A DNA stretch of 64,000 bases from Mucilaginibacter sp. (lineage in GTDB: Bacteria > Bacteroidota > Bacteroidia > Sphingobacteriales > Sphingobacteriaceae), in the NCBI RefSeq assembly GCF_025359345.1, contig NZ_JANYGQ010000025.1:62001-126000 (forward strand), read 5' to 3'. A program made the position numbers and the translations under genes. Under the pieces are notes generated by a model that was not told the DNA's origin, searched no databases, and worked only from the letters and a program-made list of their open reading frames with translations. This document shows positions 8,492-18,048 of the stretch, one piece after another (the stretch's first letter is position 1; each line of letters begins with the position of its first letter).

Positions 8492-9793
8492 ATGAAGCTT
8501 GATAGTCACGAACAATTTAGAATTGCAATAATTGGGCTGGGTTACGTAGGGTTACCACTTGCCGTTGAATTTGCAAAAAAGTACAAAGTAATTGGATTTG
8601 ATATCAACAAAGACCGGGTTGAAGAACTGAACGGCGGAAATGACCGCACAAAAGAGGCCAATGTTGAAGAACTGACAAGCGTTATTGAGGTCGGAAAAAC
8701 AGATGCAGGTAAAGGGCTGGTTTTTTCGTCCAACACAGGCGACCTTCGCAATTATAACACTTTTATAGTAACTGTACCTACGCCAATTAACAAATTCAAA
8801 GCGCCGGATCTCACACCATTGTTAAAGGCTTCAGAAATGTTAGGGTCAATACTAAAAAAAGGAGACTTGGTTATTTATGAGTCTACAGTTTACCCGGGTT
8901 GTACCGAAGAGGACTGCGTGCCGGTACTCGAAAAAGTATCAGGATTGAAATTTAACACGGATTTTTTTGCCGGATACTCTCCTGAACGGATTAACCCGGG
9001 TGATAAAGTAAATACCTTAACAAAAATTAAAAAAGTTACCAGCGGTTCAACTCCGGAAATTGCCGAAAAAGTAGATTTTTTATACCGGTCAATTATCGAG
9101 GCCGGCACGCACAAAGCGCCAAGCTTAAAAGTGGCTGAGGCATCAAAGGCCATAGAAAATGCACAACGAGACGTAAATATTTCATTTGTAAACGAATTGG
9201 CATTGATTTTTGATAGAATGGGTATCGATACGCACGATGTATTAGATGCGGCAGGTACCAAATGGAATTTTTTGAAGTATAAACCAGGTCTGGTTGGCGG
9301 CCATTGCATAGGGGTAGACCCATATTATTTGGCCCACAAAGCCGAATCACTTGGCTATCATCCACAGGTTATCTTATCTGGCAGGCGCGTCAACGATAAT
9401 ATGGGGATGTTTGTAGCTAATAAAGTAGTAAAACTGTTGATACAAAAGGGTCATAAAGTTGCTAAAGCAAGGGCGCTGATATTAGGGATAACTTTCAAAG
9501 AAAATTGTCCGGATATACGTAATACCAAAGTGGTTGACATTTATAACGAATTAAAACAATTTGGTTTGGATGTTGAAATAAATGACCCATGGGCTGATGC
9601 CGTGGAAGTGAAACATGAATATGGGATTGACCTTTTATCTGAGATTGGTGAAGGTTATGATACAGTGATACTCGCCGTGGCACATGACGAGTACAATACA
9701 CTGGATTTTAAAAAGATAGTTAAAAACGAGAACTCCGTTATTTTTGATACAAAATCTTTTATTAAAAGAGAATTGGTTGACGCGAGACTGTAA
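8492..9793 (+). CDS. Nucleotide sugar 6-dehydrogenase (TviB/WbpO-like)
   Basis: A 433-residue UDP-sugar dehydrogenase. The N-terminal Rossmann fold reads GLGYVGLPLAVEFAKKY (about residue 17), the central dimer domain contains KVAEASKAIENAQRDVNI, and the catalytic cysteine is in GGHCIGVDPYYL (about residue 272). The C-terminal UDP-binding domain follows. The family oxidises C6 of UDP-GlcNAc or UDP-GalNAc to the uronic acid in two NAD steps. Its closeness to the Vi-antigen TviB type is a judgement from sequence pattern. It would supply an acidic sugar for the polysaccharide made by this locus. Confidence 0.9.
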   Translation: MKLDSHEQFRIAIIGLGYVGLPLAVEFAKKYKVIGFDINKDRVEELNGGNDRTKEANVEELTSVIEVGKTDAGKGLVFSSNTGDLRNYNTFIVTVPTPINKFKAPDLTPLLKASEMLGSILKKGDLVIYESTVYPGCTEEDCVPVLEKVSGLKFNTDFFAGYSPERINPGDKVNTLTKIKKVTSGSTPEIAEKVDFLYRSIIEAGTHKAPSLKVAEASKAIENAQRDVNISFVNELALIFDRMGIDTHDVLDAAGTKWNFLKYKPGLVGGHCIGVDPYYLAHKAESLGYHPQVILSGRRVNDNMGMFVANKVVKLLIQKGHKVAKARALILGITFKENCPDIRNTKVVDIYNELKQFGLDVEINDPWADAVEVKHEYGIDLLSEIGEGYDTVILAVAHDEYNTLDFKKIVKNENSVIFDTKSFIKRELVDARL

Positions 9794-9805
9794 AAGTTTA
9801 AACGG

Positions 9806-10804
9806 ATGAATTTAGCAGGTAAAAAAGTATTAGTAACAGGGGCCGATGGATTTATTGGGAGCCACCTGGTTGAAAGGTTGTTGGATGAAGGTTGTACTAT
9901 AAGAGCTTTTGTTTACTACAATTCTTTTAATAGTTGGGGTTGGCTGGATACGCTGCCAAAAGAGAAACTCGAAAAACTCGAAATATTTTCGGGCGATATT
10001 AGAGACCCCAATGGCGTACGAACGGCTATGAAGGACATAGAAGTAGTATTTCATTTAGCAGCTCTTATAGCTATCCCTTTTAGCTACCATTCGCCCGATT
10101 CATATATTGATACCAATGTTAAAGGGACGTTGAATATAGTGCAGGCAGCTAAAGATCTTGGTGTAGAAAGGGTCCTGGTTACGTCAACTTCAGAGGTTTA
10201 CGGAACCGCCCAATATATACCTATTGATGAAAATCACCCACGTCAGCCGCAGTCTCCGTATTCGGCATCAAAAATTGGCGCTGATTGTATTGCCGATTCA
10301 TTTTACAGGAGTTTCAACTTGCCTTTGACGATTGTAAGGCCGTTCAATACTTTCGGGCCGCGACAGTCAGCAAGGGCCGTTATCCCAACAATAATCACCC
10401 AATTGCTAAATGGGAAAGAAGAAATTAAGCTTGGCGACCTTACACCAACCAGGGATTTGCTTTTTGTAAAAGACACCGTAAATGGCTTTGCTGAGATAGC
10501 GAAATCAGATTTGCTAATTGGGCACGATTGCAATATCGCAACTCAATCTGAGATTTCGGTTGCTGATCTTGCACAGGAGTTGATAGCGCAAATCAATCCC
10601 AATGCCCGCATTGTTACAGATGAGGTGCGCATCAGGCCTGAAAAATCAGAGGTTTTCAGGCTGTACGGGGCAAACGAAAAAATAAGAAAATTCACCAACT
10701 GGCAGCAACAGTATGATTTAAAGCAAGGCTTGGCCGAAACCATTGCCTGGTTTAAAAATGCCGAAAACCTGAAGCAATATAAAGCCGATATTTATAATAT
10801 ATGA
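9806..10804 (+). CDS. legB: GDP-GlcNAc 4,6-dehydratase (LegB)
   Basis: A 332-residue extended SDR enzyme with VTGADGFIGSHLVERL at the N-terminus, TSTSEVYGT and the catalytic YSASK tetrad. LegB makes the 4-keto-6-deoxy sugar nucleotide that starts legionaminic acid synthesis. The family assignment rests on the SDR motifs plus its place directly before legC; by itself it could also be another SDR 4,6-dehydratase. Its stop overlaps the legC start by 4 bases (ATGA). Confidence 0.85.
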   Translation: MNLAGKKVLVTGADGFIGSHLVERLLDEGCTIRAFVYYNSFNSWGWLDTLPKEKLEKLEIFSGDIRDPNGVRTAMKDIEVVFHLAALIAIPFSYHSPDSYIDTNVKGTLNIVQAAKDLGVERVLVTSTSEVYGTAQYIPIDENHPRQPQSPYSASKIGADCIADSFYRSFNLPLTIVRPFNTFGPRQSARAVIPTIITQLLNGKEEIKLGDLTPTRDLLFVKDTVNGFAEIAKSDLLIGHDCNIATQSEISVADLAQELIAQINPNARIVTDEVRIRPEKSEVFRLYGANEKIRKFTNWQQQYDLKQGLAETIAWFKNAENLKQYKADIYNI

Positions 10805-11934
10805 TTCCTTTATCTGTACCTAATCTTGCCGGAAATGAGTGGCAGTATGTGAAAGAATGCCTGGATACCTCGTGGGTATCGTCTGTAGGTAGTTTTGTTA
10901 ACAGGATGGAAGAAGTATCGGCTGAATTTAGTGGAGTAAATAAGGCGGTTGCCACATCAAATGGTACAGCTGCGCTACACATCAGCCTGCTTTTGGCTGG
11001 AGTGCAGCAGGGCGACATGGTTATATTACCCAATATAACATTTGTTGCTCCTGCCAATGCAATCACATATGTGGGAGCTAATCCCCTGTTAATTGATGTT
11101 TACGAAGATACGTGGGAATTAGACGTTGAGTTGCTTGAGCTGTTTTTGGACGAAGAGTGCATAATTAGTAACGGCGCATGCCGTCATAAAATTAGTGGCA
11201 AGAGAATTCCTGCAATTGTACCCGTTCATGTACTGGGGAATATGGTTAATATGGATAAGCTTATGCCGCTGATGGCAAAGTACCATATACAAGTTATTGA
11301 GGATGCTACAGAATCGTTAGGAACGACCTATAAAGGCAAACCTGCAGGTTCGTTTGGCGTTTTTGGTTGCTTAAGCTATAATGGCAATAAAATAATTACA
11401 ACCGGTGGTGGTGGAATGATTTTGACTAATAATGAACAATTGGCAAAGGAAGCCAAGCACCTCACTACGCAGGCAAAAGCCGACCCGCTGGAGTATTATC
11501 ACGACCAGGTAGGCTATAATTACAGGATGGTTAATATATTGGCGGCGATGGGGGTTGCCCAAATGGAACAGCTTCCGGGTTTTATACAGCGAAAAAGAGA
11601 GATAGCAGAGATGTACAATGCCGGGTTGAAAAATATCCCTGGCTTTAGGGCTCAGCAGACAACTGAGCATGTAACAGCTAATTGCTGGCTTTACACGGGG
11701 GTATTCAACAAATCGAACGAATTAATGCACTTTTTAACAGCGAAAGACATACAAACAAGGCCATTTTGGGTACCCATGAATCGTTTACCGGCATTTGCTC
11801 TGGATACTTACTATACCAAAAATGATATTGCAGGTAAAGTATACTCCACCTGCCTCAGTTTACCATGCTCAACAAATATAAGTGATGATGAAGTAAATTT
11901 TGTCATCGAAAATATAAAGGAATTTTATGCCTAA
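10801..11934 (+). CDS. legC: PLP-dependent aminotransferase (LegC)
   Basis: A 377-residue DegT/DnrJ/EryC1/StrS aminotransferase that begins PLSVPNLAGNEWQYVKECLDT. The PLP lysine lies in SYNGNKIITTGGGGM (about residue 200). LegC adds the amino group at C4 of the keto sugar made by LegB, using glutamate. It overlaps legB by 4 bases and the acetyltransferase gene by 8 bases, a tightly coupled arrangement. Confidence 0.88.
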   Translation: MIPLSVPNLAGNEWQYVKECLDTSWVSSVGSFVNRMEEVSAEFSGVNKAVATSNGTAALHISLLLAGVQQGDMVILPNITFVAPANAITYVGANPLLIDVYEDTWELDVELLELFLDEECIISNGACRHKISGKRIPAIVPVHVLGNMVNMDKLMPLMAKYHIQVIEDATESLGTTYKGKPAGSFGVFGCLSYNGNKIITTGGGGMILTNNEQLAKEAKHLTTQAKADPLEYYHDQVGYNYRMVNILAAMGVAQMEQLPGFIQRKREIAEMYNAGLKNIPGFRAQQTTEHVTANCWLYTGVFNKSNELMHFLTAKDIQTRPFWVPMNRLPAFALDTYYTKNDIAGKVYSTCLSLPCSTNISDDEVNFVIENIKEFYA

Positions 11935-12571
11935 AAAGCCTTTGATATTGATTGGTGGTGGGGGCCATTGCAAATCGTGCATTGGGGTGATTGAGTCAAC
12001 GGGCGAGTGGGAGATAAAGGGTATATTGGACGGCAACATCAGTCGGGGCGCTAAAATATTAGGCTATGAAATAATTGGGAATGATACAGACATCGATGAG
12101 CTGAATGACGGACTTAATCAGTTTTTTATTACTGTCGGCCAAATAAAATCTGCTGAAACCCGTAAAAGAATTTATAAATCTTTAAAATCAAAAGGTGCAA
12201 CTATTGCGACAATAGTTTCGGACAAAGCCTCGGTTTCAAAACATGTAACTATTGGAGCAGGAACTATTATTCACCACTTTTGCATAATAAATGCAGACGT
12301 GGTTATAGGCGAAAATAACATCATCAATACTGCGGCTAATATCGAACACGATGTTAATTTGGGAGATAATAATCATATTTCAACAGGAGCGATATTAAAC
12401 GGAAATATTAAAATTGGAAATGATTGTTTCATCGGCAGCGGTACGATTATAGCCAATGGAGTATCAATTGCTGATGAAATAGTTGTTGGCGCAGGTAGTT
12501 TGATTTTTAAAAATATTGAGCTCGCCGGAATATATGCAGGTTCTCCGGTCAAAATGATAAAAAATGGATAG
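11927..12571 (+). CDS. legH: NeuD-family sugar N-acetyltransferase (LegH role)
   Basis: A 214-residue protein with an N-terminal PglD-like sugar-nucleotide-binding fold (LILIGGGGHCKSCI) and a left-handed beta-helix of hexapeptide repeats from about residue 90 onward. It should transfer acetyl from acetyl-CoA to the new C4 amino group. The place between legC and legI supports the LegH role. From sequence alone it could instead O-acetylate the finished nonulosonate as NeuD does. Confidence 0.8.
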   Translation: MPKKPLILIGGGGHCKSCIGVIESTGEWEIKGILDGNISRGAKILGYEIIGNDTDIDELNDGLNQFFITVGQIKSAETRKRIYKSLKSKGATIATIVSDKASVSKHVTIGAGTIIHHFCIINADVVIGENNIINTAANIEHDVNLGDNNHISTGAILNGNIKIGNDCFIGSGTIIANGVSIADEIVVGAGSLIFKNIELAGIYAGSPVKMIKNG

Positions 12572-13586
12572 AGTACTAATAATAGCAGAGGCTGGTGTAA
12601 ATCATAACGGAAGTATTGATCTGGCTTTTAAGCTTATTGATGCCGCCAAAGATGCTGATGCAGATTATGTGAAATTTCAAACCTTTAAGGCTGTTAATCT
12701 GGTTAGCAGGCAAGCAAAAAAGGCTGCATACCAATCTGAAAATGTTACTTCGTCGTCCGACACTCAGTTTGATATGTTGAAAAAACTAGAGCTGACCGAA
12801 CAACAACACTATGAGTTGAAAGCCTACGCCGAAGCGAAGGGAATAAAATTTCTGTCGACCGGATTTGATGAAGAAAGTATAGATTTTTTAGACAAATTAG
12901 GCATCGATTTTTTCAAAGTTCCATCAGGTGAAATCACCAATTATCCCTATCTTAAACACATAGCGTCAAAAAAGAAACCGGTAATTCTATCTACCGGGAT
13001 GACAACACTTGGTGAAATCGAAAGCGCTTTAACGCTGCTGATAGACAATGGAATTGATAAAAACGATATCAAAATATTACATTGCAACACCGAATACCCG
13101 ACGCCAATGGTTGACGTCAACCTGCGCGCAATGAACAGTATTGCTGCTGCGTTTGGTGTTGAGGTAGGTTATTCAGACCATACACTGGGGATTGAAATAC
13201 CGATTGCCGCAGTTGCAATGGGCGCCTCAGTTATTGAGAAACATTTTACGCTTGACAAAAAGATGGACGGGCCCGACCACAAGGCGTCGTTAGATCCTGC
13301 GGAACTTAAAAATATGATTTCTGCCATACGCAACGTTGAGCTGGCGATTTCGGGTACTGGATTCAAACAGCCAAGTAATTCGGAAAAGAAGAACATGGCT
13401 ATTGCGCGCAAAAGCATTCATTTAAAAACCGCCCTCAAAAAAGGGACTAAATTATCATACCAGGATTTAATTATGCTGCGCCCCGGCGATGGCATAACAC
13501 CTTTTGATATTGACAAAATAGTTGGCTTAACGCTAAAAGCAGATGTTGAGGCGTGGCATAAACTTTCCTGGCACGATTTATCATGA
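12564..13586 (+). CDS. legI: N,N'-diacetyllegionaminate synthase (NeuB family)
   Basis: A 340-residue NeuB-family synthase: TIM barrel starting VLIIAEAGVNHNGSIDLAFKLI, with DYVKFQTF and GYSDHTLG, followed by a C-terminal SAF/antifreeze-like domain (IARKSIHLKTALKKGTKL onward). It condenses phosphoenolpyruvate with the 6-deoxy-diacetamido hexose to form the nine-carbon acid. The surrounding leg genes make legionaminate rather than N-acetylneuraminate the likely product. It overlaps legG by 4 bases. Confidence 0.9.
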   Translation: MDRVLIIAEAGVNHNGSIDLAFKLIDAAKDADADYVKFQTFKAVNLVSRQAKKAAYQSENVTSSSDTQFDMLKKLELTEQQHYELKAYAEAKGIKFLSTGFDEESIDFLDKLGIDFFKVPSGEITNYPYLKHIASKKKPVILSTGMTTLGEIESALTLLIDNGIDKNDIKILHCNTEYPTPMVDVNLRAMNSIAAAFGVEVGYSDHTLGIEIPIAAVAMGASVIEKHFTLDKKMDGPDHKASLDPAELKNMISAIRNVELAISGTGFKQPSNSEKKNMAIARKSIHLKTALKKGTKLSYQDLIMLRPGDGITPFDIDKIVGLTLKADVEAWHKLSWHDLS

Positions 13587-14713
13587 GAGTTGCAGTATTG
13601 ACAAGTTCCAGAGCTGACTACGGCATTTACAGGCCTTTATTAAAGGCTTTTAAAGCGGATGCTTATTTCGATTTGAGCGTTATTGCTTTTGGGTCTCATT
13701 TGTCAAAATATCATGGGTACACCATTCAAAATATCCTGGAGGATGGTTTCAATGTTGACTATACAGTATCGTCTCTTTTACTTACCGACGATGAAAACGC
13801 AATTAGTACCGCTATTGGCTTAACGACAATAAAATTTGCTGAATTTTGGCAGGCGCACGCAGGTGATTTTGACATTGTTTTTTGCCTTGGAGATCGTTTT
13901 GAAATGTTTGCGGCAGTTATGGCCGGGCTTAGTTATGGTGTCCCTTTCGCTCACCTTCATGGCGGAGAAATTACACTCGGGGCTATTGACAATGTTTTCA
14001 GGCATAGCATTAGTATGGCGGCTAAGCTACATTTTGTTTCTACTCAGGCTTTTGCTGACAAGATAAGCGCTTTGCGCGACGATTATACAGGACAAAGCGA
14101 TAATATTATTGTTTCAGGTGCCTTAAGTCTCGACAATTTGAGAGAGATTGAGTTTCTGAACGATGCGGAATTCTTAAAGAAATGGCAAATTGACTTGTCA
14201 ATTCCCACCATACTCATAACTATTCATCCTGAAACTGTTGAGCCTGAAAAAAACAAGCTTTACTTACAAGAAGTTTTACCTGTCTTAACTGAACTAAAAA
14301 AACAATACCAATTGGTAATTACGATGCCTAATGTGGATACGAACGGTATAATTTATCGGGAGGCTTTCATTGATTTTGGGGGCAGATATCCGGATAGGGT
14401 GAAGCTAATTGAAAATTTCGGGACACAAAGCTACTTTACTTGCATGCAAAGAGTTGATTTTATGTTGGGAAACACGTCAAGCGGTATTATTGAAGCTGCT
14501 TCATTTAATAAATTTGTTATAAATGTGGGTGATAGGCAAAAAGGGAGGCTAGCGGGCTCGAATGTTATTCAATGCCCGTTTAATAAAGAGCAAATATTAA
14601 AAGCTGTTGCGGATATAAAAAATGCTTCTCCCCGGCAATTTGAAAATATCTATTATAACGGCGGTGCAACCGAAAAAATTGTCAATAAGTTGAAGTCGAT
14701 AGAATATCGTTAA
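13583..14713 (+). CDS. legG: Hydrolysing NDP-sugar 2-epimerase (NeuC family, LegG)
   Basis: A 376-residue GT-B-fold enzyme with TSSRADYGIYRPLLKAF at the N-terminus, CLGDRFEMFAAV and HLHGGEITLGAIDNVFRHSISMAA, all characteristic of hydrolysing 2-epimerases. It removes the nucleotide while inverting C2 to give the free manno-configured diacetamido sugar that LegI uses. The intervening ORF at 24517 is the non-hydrolysing relative (WecB), so the window holds one of each kind. Confidence 0.9.
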   Translation: MRVAVLTSSRADYGIYRPLLKAFKADAYFDLSVIAFGSHLSKYHGYTIQNILEDGFNVDYTVSSLLLTDDENAISTAIGLTTIKFAEFWQAHAGDFDIVFCLGDRFEMFAAVMAGLSYGVPFAHLHGGEITLGAIDNVFRHSISMAAKLHFVSTQAFADKISALRDDYTGQSDNIIVSGALSLDNLREIEFLNDAEFLKKWQIDLSIPTILITIHPETVEPEKNKLYLQEVLPVLTELKKQYQLVITMPNVDTNGIIYREAFIDFGGRYPDRVKLIENFGTQSYFTCMQRVDFMLGNTSSGIIEAASFNKFVINVGDRQKGRLAGSNVIQCPFNKEQILKAVADIKNASPRQFENIYYNGGATEKIVNKLKSIEYR

Positions 14714-14742
14714 GCTTTTTAAAACTTAATCTTAATAATGCA

Positions 14743-15789
14743 ATGTCTGATTATAAAAAACATTTAGTAGATCAAAACGCCGGCGTAAAAGAGGCGCTGG
14801 CGAAATTGAACATATTGGCAAGCGATGCTATTTTATTTGTAGTTGACGAACATGAAAGATTAATTGGTTCCCTAACCGATGGCGACATTAGGCGAGGCTT
14901 TCTTGGTGGCCTGGGACTTGAAAGTAGTGTCTTGAATTTTATCCAAAACAATCCTAAATTTCTGAAAAAGGGCGACTACACTGTTGCGCAGGTGATTGAA
15001 TACCGCAACAAAGGTTTGCGCATCGTTCCTGTTTTGGACACTGAACATCGGATAGTTAAAATATTGAATTTTCGCTTTCATAAATCGTACTTACCTATTG
15101 ATGCTATTATTATGGCCGGCGGGCGCGGCGAGCGACTTAAACCTTTAACAGATAACACACCAAAGCCATTGTTAAAAGTGGGCGACAAACCGATAATTGA
15201 GCATAACGTTGACCATTTGATAAGTTATGGTATAGACGATATATGGATTTCAGTGCGTTATTTGGGTGAACAGCTTGAAGATTACTTTAGGGACGGTGCA
15301 TCAAAGGGCACTAATATTAAATATATTTGGGAAACCAAGCCACTTGGCACTATAGGTGCTGCATCAAAAGTAGAGGTTTCTGAACATGACTACGTTTTGG
15401 TGATAAATTCTGACCTGCTAACCAATTTGGATTTTGAAGATTTTTTTCAGGATTTTATAGCTAAAGACGCCATGTTATCTGTGGCAAGTATTCCTTATTC
15501 GGTTAATGTTCCTTATGCAATAATGGAAATGAATGGCGAGCACGTTACATCGCTGAGGGAGAAGCCTACTTATACTTACCCGGCCAATGCGGGTATTTAT
15601 TTGATGAAGAAAGAATGTTTGAAGTTAATTCCGAACGACGAGTACTTTGACACTACTGATTTAATGGAATTACTGATATCAGAGGGTCAAAAGGTTTCAA
15701 ACTATGCGTTGAGGGGATACTGGCTGGATATTGGCAAACACGAAGACTATATTAAGGCACAGGAAGATATTAAACACATAAAGTTTTAA
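14743..15789 (+). CDS. ptmE: CBS-domain sugar-1-P nucleotidyltransferase (PtmE-like)
   Basis: A 348-residue protein: an N-terminal CBS pair (about 1-115, with GSLTDGDIRRGFL) fused to a GT-A nucleotidyltransferase (IIMAGGRGERLKPLTDNTPKPLLKVGDKPIIEH). In Campylobacter jejuni PtmE is a GlcN-1-P guanylyltransferase that commits the legionaminate route to GDP sugars. The same fusion next to a leg set supports that role here. The other Campylobacter Ptm genes (PtmF, PtmA) are not in this locus. Confidence 0.85.
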   Translation: MSDYKKHLVDQNAGVKEALAKLNILASDAILFVVDEHERLIGSLTDGDIRRGFLGGLGLESSVLNFIQNNPKFLKKGDYTVAQVIEYRNKGLRIVPVLDTEHRIVKILNFRFHKSYLPIDAIIMAGGRGERLKPLTDNTPKPLLKVGDKPIIEHNVDHLISYGIDDIWISVRYLGEQLEDYFRDGASKGTNIKYIWETKPLGTIGAASKVEVSEHDYVLVINSDLLTNLDFEDFFQDFIAKDAMLSVASIPYSVNVPYAIMEMNGEHVTSLREKPTYTYPANAGIYLMKKECLKLIPNDEYFDTTDLMELLISEGQKVSNYALRGYWLDIGKHEDYIKAQEDIKHIKF

Positions 15790-16481
15790 TGAAGATTCTC
15801 TATTTGATACCTGCCAGAGGCGGTTCAAAAGGCTTGCCCGGCAAAAATATTCTGGATCTCGGCGGGAAGCCGTTAATAGCATATTCTATTGACATTGCAA
15901 AACAAGTTTTGGCAGAAGGGGATGAGATATGCGTTTCAACAGACGATGATGACATTATACAAAAGGTAAAAAGCCTGGGAATTGAGCCCCCGTTTATACG
16001 TCCGGCTGAATTGGCTGCCGATACATCCGGTACACACGAGGTTATTTTACATGCGCTTAATTTTTACGAACAGGAAAGGGGCACCGTTTTTGATGTAGTG
16101 ATGTTGTTGCAGCCAACTTCGCCATTCCGGACGTTGCGGCACATTACTGATGTAATTGAGTTAATGGGGGCGCACCCGGATGCCGAAATGGTAGTTTCGG
16201 TAAGAGAATCAAAAGATAACCCATACTTTAATTTGTTTGAAGAAACAGATAACGGATATCTTAAAAAATCAAAAGCGGGTAATTATACGCGAAGGCAGGA
16301 TTGCCCTAAGGTGTTTGCTTACAACGGTTCAGTTTATCTAATAAAGGTAGCAGCGGTTAAAGAAAAACCGTTGCACAGCCTGGAAAAAATAATTAAATAT
16401 CGAATGGATGATCCGTATAACCTGGACATAGATACCTGGCAAGATTGGAACATTGCCGAGCAGGTTATCAGGAAAATATGA
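15789..16481 (+). CDS. legF: CMP-legionaminate synthetase (NeuA family)
   Basis: A 230-residue acylneuraminate cytidylyltransferase with the CTP motif IPARGGSKGLPGKNI at the N-terminus and LLQPTSPFRT in the middle. It activates the nonulosonate with CMP for transfer. The start overlaps the ptmE stop by one base (TAATG). It closes the seven-gene leg set. Confidence 0.9.
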   Translation: MKILYLIPARGGSKGLPGKNILDLGGKPLIAYSIDIAKQVLAEGDEICVSTDDDDIIQKVKSLGIEPPFIRPAELAADTSGTHEVILHALNFYEQERGTVFDVVMLLQPTSPFRTLRHITDVIELMGAHPDAEMVVSVRESKDNPYFNLFEETDNGYLKKSKAGNYTRRQDCPKVFAYNGSVYLIKVAAVKEKPLHSLEKIIKYRMDDPYNLDIDTWQDWNIAEQVIRKI

Positions 16482-16573
16482 AGATAACATGAAGATATAT
16501 TTGCCAGGAGTAACTTTTAAAATAATATATGGTTAATACGTTATACATAATAACAAATTAATCTTTAAAAAAT

Positions 16574-17971
16574 ATGAATATGGAAGTAAGTAAGAAGGCA
16601 ATAACTACTGCAGGTGTGCTTGTTGTTGCTGTGGTAATAGCAGCTTTTGCGTTGCTAAAAGTAAACACATTTAAAAATGAAACTTTAAAAATCGACAGTA
16701 GCAATACTGCGCAACCTAATGTTAGTCAGCCGGTTGTGTCGACTGTGCCCGAAAAAGAAGCTTCCTCATCTGATAAAATGTCGGCATCGAAATCTAATTC
16801 GATTTCGGGTGCTCATGTCAACTCAAAAAAAGACATTGGCTCTGCGGCTAAAGTAGATGCATCTGCAAAATCAATTGCGGGCGCGAACAGCTCCAAAACA
16901 GCTGCCAGCACCAAAGCAGCGATTAATAAAGGCGGTAAAAGATCGGTTGCTGGCCTTGTAAACATAAAAGACAAGGGAGCAAAGGGTGACGGAAGGTTTG
17001 ATAATTGGCTTGTTTTTCAGAAAACAATTGACAGCCTGGCGATAAATGGCGGCGGCACAATTTATATACCATCGGGCTCATACGCAATTTTCGACAAAGG
17101 ATTGGAAATATGGGGCGAAGGAATAACAATACAAGGGGAGAGTGCTGGTACTACTACAATACTTAAAAAAGGTTCGGCCGGATATTTTGGGGACTGTATT
17201 GATGTGGTTGGCAAGCTTAATGGCGATAAATATTATGGTAATTTCGGCAACGGCGGGGATTATAACAGGTTAGTTCCATACACAGGCGATACCGAACCTG
17301 CAAGAAATATACATATAAAAAATCTTACCATCGCGACTGATGCGTCGGTTATGGCGAGAAATGCAAATAATCTGGGCATACTTAATAGCGAAAATGTTTA
17401 CGTTGATAACTGCATAATAAAAGGCGCACCCCAGACCAACGTAGCAATTGTAAATGATACCAAGCGAAGCAAAAATGGTATTATTAAGTTTACGAGCTGC
17501 CAGTTCAAAGAATCAGGCCAACATTCTGTTAGGGTTTGTTCATATAACCAGGGTTCGTTCATTGGCAACGATGTTACTTTTTATAAATGTACTTTCTCTG
17601 GAACAAAAGATAACGATTCACAGATTAAAGAAGTAATCGGAAAAAAAATCCTGCTATGGTACCGTGGTTCCGTATCTTCCGGATTGACCCACGTAAATGT
17701 TGACCAATGTGATTTTGACGACTCCGGCACTATATACGCAAATAGTAACGTGAGTGGTTTAACGGTACAGGGCAGCATAATGAGCAATCAAATAATTGTT
17801 CAGCATGCAAACAAGGTTGATCCAAATCCCAACATCGTTATAAAAAACAACACTTTTAGAAACAGGCGTAAATTGGGATTAAGTTTAAGCGCAGCCGCCG
17901 GAAATAATGGCTCCGTAGTAAGCAATTCCGCACGCATACAGATGTCAAATAATAAAAACCAGGATCAATAA
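16574..17971 (+). CDS. Membrane-anchored right-handed beta-helix protein (pectate-lyase-3 like)
   Basis: A 465-residue protein with an N-terminal membrane anchor (about residues 8-28), a low-complexity Ser/Ala/Lys linker (about 35-125), and a parallel beta-helix domain beginning VNIKDKGAKGDGRFDNWLVFQKTID, the usual opening of the Pectate_lyase_3/GH28-like fold. Such domains bind or cleave acidic polysaccharides. Catalytic residues cannot be assigned from sequence. The place between leg genes and wzx suggests action on the polysaccharide of this locus. The start used gives MNMEVSKK; ATG at 16580 is an alternative. An intrinsic terminator overlaps its 3' end. Confidence 0.75.
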   Translation: MNMEVSKKAITTAGVLVVAVVIAAFALLKVNTFKNETLKIDSSNTAQPNVSQPVVSTVPEKEASSSDKMSASKSNSISGAHVNSKKDIGSAAKVDASAKSIAGANSSKTAASTKAAINKGGKRSVAGLVNIKDKGAKGDGRFDNWLVFQKTIDSLAINGGGTIYIPSGSYAIFDKGLEIWGEGITIQGESAGTTTILKKGSAGYFGDCIDVVGKLNGDKYYGNFGNGGDYNRLVPYTGDTEPARNIHIKNLTIATDASVMARNANNLGILNSENVYVDNCIIKGAPQTNVAIVNDTKRSKNGIIKFTSCQFKESGQHSVRVCSYNQGSFIGNDVTFYKCTFSGTKDNDSQIKEVIGKKILLWYRGSVSSGLTHVNVDQCDFDDSGTIYANSNVSGLTVQGSIMSNQIIVQHANKVDPNPNIVIKNNTFRNRRKLGLSLSAAAGNNGSVVSNSARIQMSNNKNQDQ

Positions 17972-17985
17972 TAATCCTGGTTTTT
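17954..17985 (+). terminator. Intrinsic terminator inside the capsule locus
   Basis: Perfect 12-bp arms (AAAAACCAGGAT / ATCCTGGTTTTT) with an 8-base loop and a T-run. It overlaps the last codons of the beta-helix gene. It should lower transcription of everything from wzx onward. Confidence 0.8.
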
Positions 17986-18048
17986 ATAGCGCAATAAATA
18001 CCCCTTTGCTACATATTAAATTTTCAATGTCAACTGCAATTTTGCTAA

